A stretch of 31,487 nt of DNA from Azoarcus sp031555955. GTDB taxonomy: Bacteria; Pseudomonadota; Gammaproteobacteria; Burkholderiales; Rhodocyclaceae. Below the pieces are notes generated by a model that had not been told where the DNA came from, did no database searches, and worked only from the letters and a program-made list of their open reading frames with translations. Positions within the stretch are counted from its first letter, which is position 1; each line of letters opens with the position of its first letter. Shown in pieces: positions 6,902 to 14,355 of the stretch. The DNA is taken from positions 1 to 31,487 of the forward strand of contig JAVBTY010000010.1 of the NCBI GenBank assembly GCA_031555955.1. Direction: 5' to 3'. Both the position numbers and the translations under genes were made by a program.

Positions 6902-8251
6902 TCAGGCGCCGGTGGTGCGTTCCAGTACGGCGGCGAAAAAACCGTCGGTGCCGTGCTGGTGCGGAAACAGGCGCAGGCGCGCGCCCGTGGCGAGCGCCAC
7001 GCCCTGCGCGGCCAGCGTTTCGCTGGCGTCGATCTGGCGGAAGGCGGGATGGGCTTCAAGGAAGGCGTCGACCACGGCGTCGTTTTCTTCCGCCAGCAGG
7101 CTGCAGGTGGCATAGACCAGCCGTCCGCCCGGGCGCACCAGGCGGGCGGCCGCAGCCAGGATGGCGTGCTGGCGGTCGATCATTTCGTCGACCGCAGCCG
7201 GAGTCTGCCGCCATTTGATGTCGGGATTGCGCCGCAGCGTTCCCAGCCCGCTGCAGGGCGCATCGACCAGCACACGGTCCGCCTTGCCCGCCAGGCGCTT
7301 GAGGCGGGCATCGTTTTCGTGGGCGATCAGGGTGGGGTGGACGTTGGACAGTCCCGCCCGCGCCATGCGCGGCTTGAGTTTCGCCAGACGTTTTTCTGAG
7401 ATGTCAAAAGCGTAGAGGCGACCGCTGGAACGCATCATGGCGCCAAGCTGCAGTGTTTTGCCGCCCGCGCCAGCGCAGAAATCGACTACCAGCTCGCCCC
7501 GGCGCGGCTGCACCAGCAGGCCGAGGATCTGGCTGCCTTCGTCCTGTACTTCGATGGTGCCATCAAGAAACAGCGGGTGCTTCTGTAATGCCGGTTTGCC
7601 CGCGAGGCGTATCGCCTGCGGCGACCACGCTCCCGTTTCGGCCCGCAGGCCTTCTGCCTGTAGCCGCTCCAGCACGGCATCACGCCCGCTTTTGAGCGCG
7701 TTGACGCGCAGATCGAGCGGAGCCGGGCTGTTGAGGCCGTGCGCGAGCTGGAGCAGCGCGTTTTCATCATGGGTGGCGAGCAGGCGTTCGGCGAGCCAGT
7801 CGGGCAGATCTGCCTGTTCGGCGATGGAGCCGGTTTCAAGGGCGGTGGCTTTGATCTTCGTGATCCATTCGCGCTCGCCGGTGGACGTCAGCTCTTCCAG
7901 CTGGCGCGCGGGCCAGCCTTCGCCGCGCGCCAGCCACGCCAGCAGCAGTTGCCGCGCCGAGGCTCTGTTGCCCGCGAGGCGGTGCAGCCAGCGCAGGCGG
8001 CGGACGATGCCGTATACCGTTTCGGCGATGAAGGCGCGGTCGCGCTGACCCAGGGTGCGGTTGTCGCGGAAGTGGCGCGAGAGCACGGCGTCGGCCGGAA
8101 ATTCAAATGTGAGCACGGCGTCCAGCGCCTGCACGGTCTGATCCAGCAGGGCGCGGGAGGGCGCGCCGGGGGCGGCGGCAGGCCCGGGATGCGGTTTTCT
8201 GGAGGGTTTCGCGCCGCCGCGGCCTGTTTTCGGTGGGGTTCTGCTTTGCAT
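6902..8251 (-). CDS. rsmB: 16S rRNA (cytosine-C5)-methyltransferase, RsmB/NOP2 family
   Basis: Methylates C5 of a cytosine in 16S rRNA (C967 in E. coli numbering for RsmB) using SAM. The N-terminal NusB-like domain (about residues 30-170) contains LGQRDRAFIAETVYGIVRR, which marks RsmB rather than RsmF. The catalytic part has motif I DFCAGAGGKTLQLG at 257-270, motif IV DAPCSGLGTLRRNPD at 330-344 with Cys333, and motif VI YATCSLLAEEN at 380-390 with the catalytic Cys383. The extreme N-terminus is basic and Pro/Ala-rich. The length of 449 is normal. It begins 8 nt after the DUF3108 gene. In many proteobacteria rsmB sits with fmt and def, but here it is with purN and DUF3108. Confidence 0.93.
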   Translation of the reverse strand: MQSRTPPKTGRGGAKPSRKPHPGPAAAPGAPSRALLDQTVQALDAVLTFEFPADAVLSRHFRDNRTLGQRDRAFIAETVYGIVRRLRWLHRLAGNRASARQLLLAWLARGEGWPARQLEELTSTGEREWITKIKATALETGSIAEQADLPDWLAERLLATHDENALLQLAHGLNSPAPLDLRVNALKSGRDAVLERLQAEGLRAETGAWSPQAIRLAGKPALQKHPLFLDGTIEVQDEGSQILGLLVQPRRGELVVDFCAGAGGKTLQLGAMMRSSGRLYAFDISEKRLAKLKPRMARAGLSNVHPTLIAHENDARLKRLAGKADRVLVDAPCSGLGTLRRNPDIKWRQTPAAVDEMIDRQHAILAAAARLVRPGGRLVYATCSLLAEENDAVVDAFLEAHPAFRQIDASETLAAQGVALATGARLRLFPHQHGTDGFFAAVLERTTGA

Positions 8252-8259
8252 GATGTCGG

Positions 8260-9471
8260 TCAGTTTGCGTAAAGATTGTCCGTGATGAACGGTTCGTTCT
8301 GCTCTTTGAGCTCGATGTGATCCGTAACAGCGGTTTCAGCGGCTGTTACGGCGGGGGATTCCTGCGGGCCATTTCCTGTTATCGGGAGAAGATGAAGGCG
8401 TATGGCCTGCTGGTCGAGTTCCTCGCCCTTGCCGTCGCTCATCCGTATGCGCACCGGCAGCATGCCGTAGCGGCGGGCGAGCCAGATGTCGATGGTCAGC
8501 GAACCGTCTTCCGCCCGCGCCTGTATGCGCAGGGTGTCGAGCTGGCCGATGGGCAGCCGCAGGCTTTCTTCCCCCACGGCTTCCAGCCGCGCTGTTTTTG
8601 CGGCCTTGCCGCTCGCCACCGTCAGGGTGCGCGGCAGACCCGCAGCGCCGATGATACCAATCTGGTGCCAGATGCTGAGCACATCCTGGTCGCCCGCGCC
8701 GAGGGCGGCGGAACGCCGTTCCTGCCCGTCGCGGCGGATGCTGACGCGGCTGCCCGTCCAGTCGAACTCCGCCGATTCGGGCGGCTTGCCTTCCTGTTCG
8801 GCGGCGAAATGCAGTGGCTTCAGGCCCTGGGGGCCGATTTCGCCTTCGCTGCGCTGGAGGTAGCGCAGCCCGCGGATCAGCGCGGCGACGCCGGTGGTCT
8901 GGACTTTGACTTCCATGCGGTAGCGGGCGCCGTCGTGCGACCACTGGTGGTCCGATTCGCCGACCTGAAAGCGGCTTTTGCCAAGGAAAACGCGGAACAC
9001 GATGCCACCGCGTGCGGGCCAGCTGTCGGCTGGGGTTGCAGCGGGAGTGGGCTCGGCGGCCGGTTCAGCTGCGGCGGCTTCCCGGGTTTGCGCCGGGGCG
9101 TCGCTTTCCGCGGCGGCGGGCGGTGGCCCGGCTGGCGCCTCGTCTGCTGCGCCGGGTTTGTCCGTTTCGTCAGCGGCCAGCGCATGCGGGGCCTGTGCGG
9201 CGGGAATGACGGGGCCGGTTTTTTGGGCCGGTTTGGGCCTTGGCCTGGCAGCTTGCGGCGTCTGGACGGGCGCGGAGGCGGGTGCGGGCGATTCCGCTGC
9301 GGGTCTGGCGGGCGGCGGCAGGGGCGGGGGCGGGAGCAGCATGGCCTGGATGGGCGGCGTTTCTGTCCTGATGGGGCCCTGATGCCGCAGGGCCAGGTCG
9401 CCCGCGGCAAACATGACGCCGTGCAGGACCACTGAAAGGGTGAGTGCGAAAACCGTGCCGCGAGCGGTCAC
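8260..9471 (-). CDS. DUF3108 domain protein with TonB-like N-terminus
   Basis: 403-residue envelope protein of unknown function. Residues about 8-28 form one N-terminal membrane anchor. A Pro/Ala-rich linker (about 40-165, with runs such as PPPPLPPPA) follows and looks like a TonB-style periplasm-spanning segment. The C-terminal DUF3108 domain (about 175-370) includes GGIVFRVFLGKSRFQVGES and DVLSIWHQIGIIG. The start is GTG at 9471, overlapping the purN stop as GTGA, so expression is probably coupled to purN. It ends 8 nt before rsmB. DUF3108 proteins are common in this position in betaproteobacteria. A periplasmic beta-sandwich binding role is only a guess from the fold type. Confidence 0.8.
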   Translation of the reverse strand: MTARGTVFALTLSVVLHGVMFAAGDLALRHQGPIRTETPPIQAMLLPPPPLPPPARPAAESPAPASAPVQTPQAARPRPKPAQKTGPVIPAAQAPHALAADETDKPGAADEAPAGPPPAAAESDAPAQTREAAAAEPAAEPTPAATPADSWPARGGIVFRVFLGKSRFQVGESDHQWSHDGARYRMEVKVQTTGVAALIRGLRYLQRSEGEIGPQGLKPLHFAAEQEGKPPESAEFDWTGSRVSIRRDGQERRSAALGAGDQDVLSIWHQIGIIGAAGLPRTLTVASGKAAKTARLEAVGEESLRLPIGQLDTLRIQARAEDGSLTIDIWLARRYGMLPVRIRMSDGKGEELDQQAIRLHLLPITGNGPQESPAVTAAETAVTDHIELKEQNEPFITDNLYAN

Positions 9472-10115
9472 GCCGTTTCCACGGGCGGCACCGTCCAGCC
9501 TGCGCTGGCGGGAAGTTCGTCACGGACAGCGATGCGGCCACTGGCGGCGGGGGTGGCCCGGCCTTCGATGCACCAGCGGATCGCCTGCGGGTAGATGCGG
9601 TGCTCCTGCGCCAGCACGCGGGCGGCCAGGGCGGCTTCGTCGTCGCAGGGGAATACGGGCACGGCCGCCTGGATCAGGATCGGCCCGCAGTCCAGTTCGT
9701 CTGTTACGAAATGCACCGTGGCGCCGTGGATGCGCACGCCCGCATCGAGCGCGCGCTGGTGCGTGTGCAGCCCCGGGAACGCGGGCAGCAGGGAAGGATG
9801 GATGTTGAGCAGACGCCCTGCGTAGCGCTGGACGAAGCCGCTGGTGAGCACGCGCATGAAACCGGCGAGCACGACCAGATCGGGCCGGTGAGCGTCGATG
9901 GCCTCAGCCAGCGCGGCATCGAAGGATTCGCGGTCGGCGAAAGCCTTGTGATCGACCGTGGCGGTGGCGATACCGTGGCTGGCGGCGAAGGCAAGGCCCG
10001 CCGCGTCTGGCCGGTTACTGATGACGGCGGTGATGCGTGCTCCCGGGATGGCGGCGCGGACGATGGCTTCCATGTTGCTGCCGCGTCCGGAAATGAGTAT
10101 GACGATGGATTTCAT
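9468..10115 (-). CDS. purN: Phosphoribosylglycinamide formyltransferase (PurN)
   Basis: Third step of purine synthesis: transfers a formyl group from 10-formyltetrahydrofolate to GAR. The phosphate-binding loop SGRGSNM is at residues 9-15. The catalytic triad is visible as NIHPSLLP (Asn104, His106) and LDCGPI (Asp142). FMRVLTSGFVQRYAGRLLN is a signature of the family. The length of 215 residues is normal. The chosen ATG at 10115 begins MKSIVILISGRGSNME. It is the first gene of the leftward five-gene unit and overlaps the DUF3108 gene by 4 nt. The intrinsic terminator at 10146-10165 lies between it and the upstream lipoprotein gene, so purN probably has its own promoter or relies on read-through. 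Confidence 0.95.
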   Translation of the reverse strand: MKSIVILISGRGSNMEAIVRAAIPGARITAVISNRPDAAGLAFAASHGIATATVDHKAFADRESFDAALAEAIDAHRPDLVVLAGFMRVLTSGFVQRYAGRLLNIHPSLLPAFPGLHTHQRALDAGVRIHGATVHFVTDELDCGPILIQAAVPVFPCDDEAALAARVLAQEHRIYPQAIRWCIEGRATPAASGRIAVRDELPASAGWTVPPVETA

Positions 10116-10145
10116 GGTTTCAGTGCTGGGGGAAACAGGTGAAAA

Positions 10146-10165
10146 GGGCCAGCGCCGGGCTGGCC
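10146..10165 (-). terminator. Intrinsic terminator after the lipoprotein gene
   Basis: Read leftward: GGCCAGC, 5-nt loop CCGGC, GCTGGCC, then CTTTTC. A 7-bp perfect stem (10147-10165) with a short T-run, 8 nt past the stop of the 10173-10910 gene. It should separate that gene from purN. Confidence 0.6.
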
Positions 10166-10172
10166 GGACTGT

Positions 10173-10910
10173 TCAGTAAATCGGCAGGAATACGGCAGTG
10201 GCAACGTTCTGGACCACGCGGGTCACCGCGCGTTCGGTTTTTTCCTCGACCGCGTCGGAGAGCACTTCGAGCAGGCCGATGATGCGGCCGAACTCGCGCT
10301 CGAAGCTCAGATTATTCACTTCGCCCAGCTCGTTCGACAGCAGCAGCGGCCCGCCGGCGCCGTCGCGCGCGGCGGACAGCTTCCAGGCGGCGATTTCGAC
10401 GTTGCGGGCCGCATTGTAGAGGCGCTGGGCATCCAGATCGTCCAGCGCGAAAAATTCTTCGTGGTTGCCAAAAGCAGTCTGCACCATGCTCGCCAGACCA
10501 ACGATGAACGCCTGCACGCGGTCGCCGTGGAATCCGGGATCCATGGCGATCTGCAGCGCCTCGATGTCGCGGCGGTTGCCCAGCGCTTCAAAGCGCCAGC
10601 GGTGATCGTTTCCGAAAAGGCGGTCGAGCGCGTCGTTCATGTCCGCCGCGCCAGACTTGCGCCATTCGCGCGGGTTGCGCCGGTAGAGCTTTTCCGCCAG
10701 CCGCCGCAGGCTGATGAAAATGCGTTGCTGGTCGATTTCAGCGAAACGGTTCAGATCGGTCTTGATCAGGTGCTGCGCTGCGTAACCCGGCAGGCGTCCC
10801 TGTCTGGGTGCGGTGCCGGGCGACGAACAGGCCGTGGACAGCATTGCGGCCAGCATTACTGTCCGGACTATCCGGACCGGGTAGCGCCGTCCCCGTCTGC
10901 CATGCGCCAT
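10173..10910 (-). CDS. Putative lipoprotein of unknown function
   Basis: 245-residue protein I do not recognise. The N-terminus is basic (MAHGRRGRR) followed by a hydrophobic core and a lipobox-like LSTAC with Cys28, so lipid attachment is likely, although the Ser at -3 is not ideal. The mature part is soluble, helical-looking and charged, with motifs RNPREWRKSG, DRLFGNDHRW and NHEEFFALDDLDAQRLYNAA. It ends in a hydrophobic TAVFLPIY that could pack on or in a membrane. ATG at 10910 is chosen because GGAGAAG lies 6-12 nt upstream and the signal follows. It is divergent from mutL and closed by its own terminator, so it is probably a single-gene unit. The function cannot be given from sequence. 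Confidence 0.75.
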   Translation of the reverse strand: MAHGRRGRRYPVRIVRTVMLAAMLSTACSSPGTAPRQGRLPGYAAQHLIKTDLNRFAEIDQQRIFISLRRLAEKLYRRNPREWRKSGAADMNDALDRLFGNDHRWRFEALGNRRDIEALQIAMDPGFHGDRVQAFIVGLASMVQTAFGNHEEFFALDDLDAQRLYNAARNVEIAAWKLSAARDGAGGPLLLSNELGEVNNLSFEREFGRIIGLLEVLSDAVEEKTERAVTRVVQNVATAVFLPIY

Positions 10911-10988
10911 GCGCGCTTCTCCATTCCGGAACCGCCCGGAAACAGTCAGCGCGAATGATAACCGCGGATGCATCTGGCGCGGCGCTTC

Positions 10989-10994
10989 TATAAT
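10989..10994 (+). promoter_or_regulatory. Consensus -10 box upstream of mutL
   Basis: Perfect TATAAT at 10989-10994, 41 nt upstream of the mutL ATG, in the 125-nt divergent gap with the lipoprotein gene. No recognisable -35 lies 16-18 nt upstream, so the promoter may be weak or the match fortuitous. Confidence 0.4.
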
Positions 10995-11035
10995 GTCGCG
11001 CTCCCTGAGCTGCGCCGCCGCGCTGGTGTTTTCCC

Positions 11036-12835
11036 ATGCCCGTTATTCACCGCCTTCCCGATGTTCTCATCAACCAGATCGCCGCAGGCGAAGTGGTCGA
11101 GCGGCCCGCCTCCGTGCTCAAGGAGGTGCTGGAAAACGCGCTTGATGCGGGCGCGCGCGCGGTTGAGGTGCAGCTGGAACAGGGCGGCGTGCGCCGCATC
11201 CGTGTGGCCGACGATGGCTGCGGTATCGCACGCGAGCAGCTCGGGTTGGCGTTCGAGCGTCATGCCACCAGCAAGATCGCGTGCCTGGAAGATCTCGAAC
11301 GCGTCGGCACCATGGGGTTTCGCGGTGAAGCGCTGGCGGCGATCGCGGCGGTTGCGCGCCTGTCCATCACCAGCCGCGCAAGCGGCAGCGCACACGCCTG
11401 GAAAAGCGGCGGTGCGGAAGAGGCGCCGGAGCCGGCGGCGCTGAACGCGGGCACGGTGGTCGATATCGCCGATCTCTACTACAACACGCCCGCACGGCGG
11501 AAATTTCTCAAATCCGAAAACACCGAATACGCCCACTGCGACGAGATGTTCCGCCGCATCGCGCTGGCCCGTCCCGATGTCGCGCTGCAGCTGGCCCATA
11601 ACGGGCGCGTCGTGCATCGCCTTGCCGCGGGCGATCCGGCACGGCGCATCGCCGCGCTGATGGGCGACGATTTTCTCCAGCACGCCCGGGCGGTTCATGC
11701 CGAAGGCGGCCTGCTGCGGCTGACGGGTTTTGCGTCGCTGCCCGCGTATTCACGCGCGACCCGCGATGCGCAGTATTTTTTCGTCAATGGCCGCTTTGTG
11801 CGCGACCGGCTGCTGGCGCACGCCGTGCGCGAGGCGTATGCCGACATCCTGCACGGCAGCCGCCATCCGGCGTATGCGTTGTTTCTGGAACTGGATCCCG
11901 CCGGGGTGGATGTGAACGTGCATCCCGCGAAAATCGAGGTGCGTTTCCGTGAATCCCGCGCGGTGCACCAGTTCGTGTATCACGGTCTGGTCAATGCGCT
12001 GGCGCGCTCCGGTCCCGCAAACGCGGGGGGTGTGACGGCGGAAACGGATGCGGCTGCGCCGCCGCGCACCGCCTGGGCTCCCGCCGTGCCGCCGCCCGCG
12101 CAGGGGCTGCTGGCGATGGATTCCGCCAGCCGCGCGTATTTCGGTTTTGCCGCCGCCGCCCGGAGCCGCCCCGGCGACGCGGGCAGGGGCGATGCTGCAT
12201 ACGGCGCGGCGGGGGAAGCCGGAATTTTGCCGCCCCCGCAATCCGGTGGCGGCATGCCGCCGCTGGGTTACGCGCTGGCTCAGCTGCATGGCATTTACGT
12301 GCTGGCCCAGAACGAGGCTGGGCTCGTTCTGGTGGATATGCATGCCGCCCATGAACGCATCCTTTACGAAAAGCTCAAGACGCTGCTGGATGGCGTTCCG
12401 GCGGTGCAGCGCCTGCTCATCCCGGCGGTGTTCTCCGCGTCTTCCGCCGAAATGGCCGCTGCCGCGGAGTATGCGGAAGCGCTGGCTGGCATGGGGTTTG
12501 AGCTGGCTCCGGCGGGCCCGCATGAACTGGCGGTGCGCACCGTGCCGGCACTGCTTGCATCCGCGCCGGTGGCGGAACTGGCGCGCGGGTTGCTGGAAGA
12601 ACTGCGCGACTATCCGGCATCGGACATTGTTACCGCGCGGCGCAACGAACTGCTGGCGACCATGGCCTGCCATGGCGCGGTGCGCGCCCACCGCACGCTT
12701 ACCGTGCCGGAAATGAATGCGCTGCTGCGCGACATGGAAACGACCATGCGGGCGGATCAGTGCAACCACGGACGGCCGACCTGGACGCAGCTGACGCTGG
12801 CGGATCTGGACCGTTTTTTTATGCGCGGAAAATAG
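11036..12835 (+). CDS. mutL: DNA mismatch repair protein MutL, endonuclease-competent type
   Basis: Couples MutS mismatch recognition to strand incision. The N-terminal GHKL ATPase (residues about 1-330) shows IAAGEVVERPASVLKE, NALDAGA, ADDGCGI and GTMGFRGEAL, and the motif DVNVHPAKIEVRF follows at the end of the ATPase module. A variable, Ala/Gly/Pro-rich linker spans about 335-410. The C-terminal dimerisation domain carries the metal-dependent nicking motif D-M-H-A-X2-E-X4-E from Asp434 (DMHAAHERILYE), ACHGAVRA around Cys545 and QCNHGRPTW with Cys576. These are the features of MutL in bacteria lacking MutH, unlike E. coli MutL. The length of 599 is normal. miaA and hfq, its common partners elsewhere, do not follow it here. 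Confidence 0.96.
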   Translation: MPVIHRLPDVLINQIAAGEVVERPASVLKEVLENALDAGARAVEVQLEQGGVRRIRVADDGCGIAREQLGLAFERHATSKIACLEDLERVGTMGFRGEALAAIAAVARLSITSRASGSAHAWKSGGAEEAPEPAALNAGTVVDIADLYYNTPARRKFLKSENTEYAHCDEMFRRIALARPDVALQLAHNGRVVHRLAAGDPARRIAALMGDDFLQHARAVHAEGGLLRLTGFASLPAYSRATRDAQYFFVNGRFVRDRLLAHAVREAYADILHGSRHPAYALFLELDPAGVDVNVHPAKIEVRFRESRAVHQFVYHGLVNALARSGPANAGGVTAETDAAAPPRTAWAPAVPPPAQGLLAMDSASRAYFGFAAAARSRPGDAGRGDAAYGAAGEAGILPPPQSGGGMPPLGYALAQLHGIYVLAQNEAGLVLVDMHAAHERILYEKLKTLLDGVPAVQRLLIPAVFSASSAEMAAAAEYAEALAGMGFELAPAGPHELAVRTVPALLASAPVAELARGLLEELRDYPASDIVTARRNELLATMACHGAVRAHRTLTVPEMNALLRDMETTMRADQCNHGRPTWTQLTLADLDRFFMRGK

Positions 12836-12857
12836 TTCGCGCCGGGTGGAGCGGGAA

Positions 12858-12890
12858 GGCGGTCTGCGATCCGCCCCGGGTTTTCTTTAT
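12858..12890 (+). terminator. Possible terminator after mutL
   Basis: Stem GGCGG (12858-12862) / CCGCC (12871-12875) with an 8-nt loop, followed after 5 nt by TTTTCTTTATT. The gap between stem and T-run makes it an imperfect intrinsic terminator. It lies between the mutL stop and the convergent DUF4124 gene. Confidence 0.4.
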
Positions 12891-12900
12891 TCAGGCGGTG

Positions 12901-13524
12901 TTATTGCGGGATCGCCCATTGCTGCTGCGTTCCGGGCTGCTGCGTTTTGGGCTGCCGCGTTCCGGAATCATCCGGGCGCGGCGCGGGCGGCCTGTTCCGT
13001 CCTTCGTCTCCGGGGCGGGGACGCCGGGGGGGTGGGGGCCGTGGTCCGTGGGGCGGGATGCGCGCGCCGGGGGGGGGCGGGGGGGGGTAGGGCTGCTGCT
13101 CCCAGCCCGGACGGTGTTGCGGTGTCACGATATAGCGGCGTCCCACCGGTTCGCCGCTGTCGTTGCATTCCTCGCGGTATTTCTCTTCGCATTCGGCGCG
13201 CGTCCTTGCGCGTTCTGCCGCGCGGGATTCGCTTTCCTGGCGCAGCCGCCGCTCTTCCTGCAGTTCCTGCTCCAGCCGTCCGATGCGGTCTTCGGTCTGA
13301 CGCGCTTCCGCTTCCTCCCTGGAGGGCGCGGGCGGCGCGGGAACGACCGTTACGCTCCCCCGGCCGGAGAGCGGCTCGGCCTGTACGCCGGGCGGGGGCT
13401 CCGTACCGTAGCTGATGCGTCCGTCACGGTCTTTCCAGCGGTAAACCGGCGCATCCTGCGCGGCGGCGCCGGATATGAGCAATGCCGCGCAGAGGCTGGC
13501 GATCCATGCTGTTTTCAGGAGCAT
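12901..13524 (-). CDS. DUF4124 envelope protein with coiled coil and poly-proline tail
   Basis: 207-residue exported protein. A signal peptide (MLLKTAWIASLCAALLISGAAA) is followed directly by the short DUF4124 motif VYRWKDRDGRISYGTEPPP. Residues about 68-115 (EEAEARQTEDRIGRLEQELQ onward) look like a coiled coil. A CX6C-like pair lies in ECEEKYREEC. The last third (from about 130) is Pro/Arg/Gly/Gln rich and probably disordered, with a run of seven prolines. That run is encoded by two C9 homopolymers, seen on the + strand as G9-C-G9 at 13069-13087. DUF4124 proteins are common in betaproteobacterial envelopes, but their role is unknown. A second DUF4124 protein lies at 14356-14961. Confidence 0.78.
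   Translation of the reverse strand: MLLKTAWIASLCAALLISGAAAQDAPVYRWKDRDGRISYGTEPPPGVQAEPLSGRGSVTVVPAPPAPSREEAEARQTEDRIGRLEQELQEERRLRQESESRAAERARTRAECEEKYREECNDSGEPVGRRYIVTPQHRPGWEQQPYPPPPPPGARIPPHGPRPPPPRRPRPGDEGRNRPPAPRPDDSGTRQPKTQQPGTQQQWAIPQ
13069..13087. repeat. G9-C-G9 homopolymer tracts in the DUF4124 gene
   Basis: Nine G, one C, nine G on the + strand (C-runs on the coding strand). Two further G-runs at 13026-13032 and 13034-13038 lie nearby. Runs of this length are prone to slippage, and any change not a multiple of 3 would alter the C-terminal tail of the protein. Confidence 0.85.
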
Positions 13525-13664
13525 GCTGGAGTCTGTGGCCGTGGCTGTTTATGAATGGTGTGGATTGTGCCTTGTCCGTGGCGCAAACACATCCCGCGCC
13601 GCCGCCACATGATGGCATCAATACGCCATGCGGCGGTGGGCGGGGCGGCCGTCTTTTCAGCGCG

Positions 13665-13805
13665 TTACATCTTTTTCTGGACGCCCTTGGCGGTGTCCTG
13701 GACTTTTTCTCCGCCGCGCTCGATATCCTTGCCGACGCCGGCAACCGTATTGCATCCGCCAAGCGTGAAGGCCAGTGCGGCAACGAGGGCAATGATCGCT
13801 TTCAT
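13665..13805 (-). CDS. Entericidin-like small lipoprotein
   Basis: 46-residue lipoprotein of the entericidin A/B family. The signal MKAIIALVAALAFTLGGC ends in lipobox LGGC (Cys18). The mature part NTVAGVGKDIERGGEKVQDT is the typical entericidin sequence, predicted to be amphipathic, and KKM closes the protein. The start is ATG at 13805, with AGGAGA a few nt upstream; longer in-frame starts lack a signal peptide. Entericidin A and B in E. coli are described as an antidote/toxin lipoprotein pair; here only one gene is present, so no such pair can be claimed. It probably sits in the envelope and responds to stress. It is divergent from the YdhR homologue. Confidence 0.88.
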   Translation of the reverse strand: MKAIIALVAALAFTLGGCNTVAGVGKDIERGGEKVQDTAKGVQKKM

Positions 13806-13959
13806 ATCCAGTCTCCTGAGTGACGGTAATCCGGCCAGATATCGTCTGGCCGCGAATGGCGGGATCGCCATGTCTGTTCGATATGACCATTTCCGCTGGC
13901 TGTAGTGCCGGTTCTGTGAAACCATCCGCGCAACGGGGATACGACAGGAGCGAACAACC

Positions 13960-14262
13960 ATGAAACTGCTGCAGGTCGATTTCAGGATGAAAGGCCCGTG
14001 GGGAGAGGATATGTCCCGGGCGTTTTCCGGTCTGGCGGCGGATATCGCCGCTGAAAAAGGCCTTGTCTGGAAGATATGGACCGAAAACAGGGAAACAGGG
14101 GAGGGCGGCGGTATTTACCTGTTCCAGACCCGGGAGGACGCGGAGCGTTACGTCGGGATGCACACCGCGCGGCTGAAAGGTTTTGGCATCGAGCCGGTGA
14201 ACGTGAAAATTTTCGATGTTAACGCGCCGCTCACGGAAATTACCCGGGGCAAACTTTTCTGA
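13960..14262 (+). CDS. ydhR: YdhR-family putative monooxygenase (dimeric alpha-beta barrel)
   Basis: 100-residue protein closely matching the E. coli YdhR pattern along its whole length. It starts LLQVDFRMKGPWGEDM; FSGLAADIAAEKGLVWKIWT, the hallmark GGIYLFQTREDAERYVGMHT and VKIFDVNAPLTEITRGKLF follow in order. YdhR is a small ABM-like fold dimer annotated as a possible monooxygenase; no substrate is known. The start at ATG 13960 has AGGAG in a good position (13946-13950). It is a single-gene unit, divergent from the entericidin gene, and closed by the strong hairpins at 14267-14336. Confidence 0.88.
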   Translation: MKLLQVDFRMKGPWGEDMSRAFSGLAADIAAEKGLVWKIWTENRETGEGGGIYLFQTREDAERYVGMHTARLKGFGIEPVNVKIFDVNAPLTEITRGKLF

Positions 14263-14266
14263 CTGG

Positions 14267-14336
14267 CCGCCCGCTGGCGGGCGGATATGCCGGAAAGCGC
14301 GCCGCCGGGGCGCTGCTTTCCGTAGCGCCCCGGCGG
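14267..14336. terminator. Double hairpin between convergent ydhR and the DUF4124-glutaredoxin gene
   Basis: Two stems in tandem. The first is CCGCCCGC (14267-14274) / GCGGGCGG (14277-14284). The second is a perfect 13-bp stem CCGCCGGGGCGCT (14302-14314) / AGCGCCCCGGCGG (14324-14336) with a 9-nt loop. They lie between two convergent stops; there is no long T-run. A shared terminator or RNA-stabilising structure is likely. Confidence 0.6.
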
Positions 14337-14355
14337 GGGATTCTGGTGGTTCCCG

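Noticed and set aside
13665..13805. Entericidin toxin-antidote pair
   Set aside because: Only one small lipoprotein is present. The neighbouring gene is a YdhR homologue, so a pair cannot be claimed.
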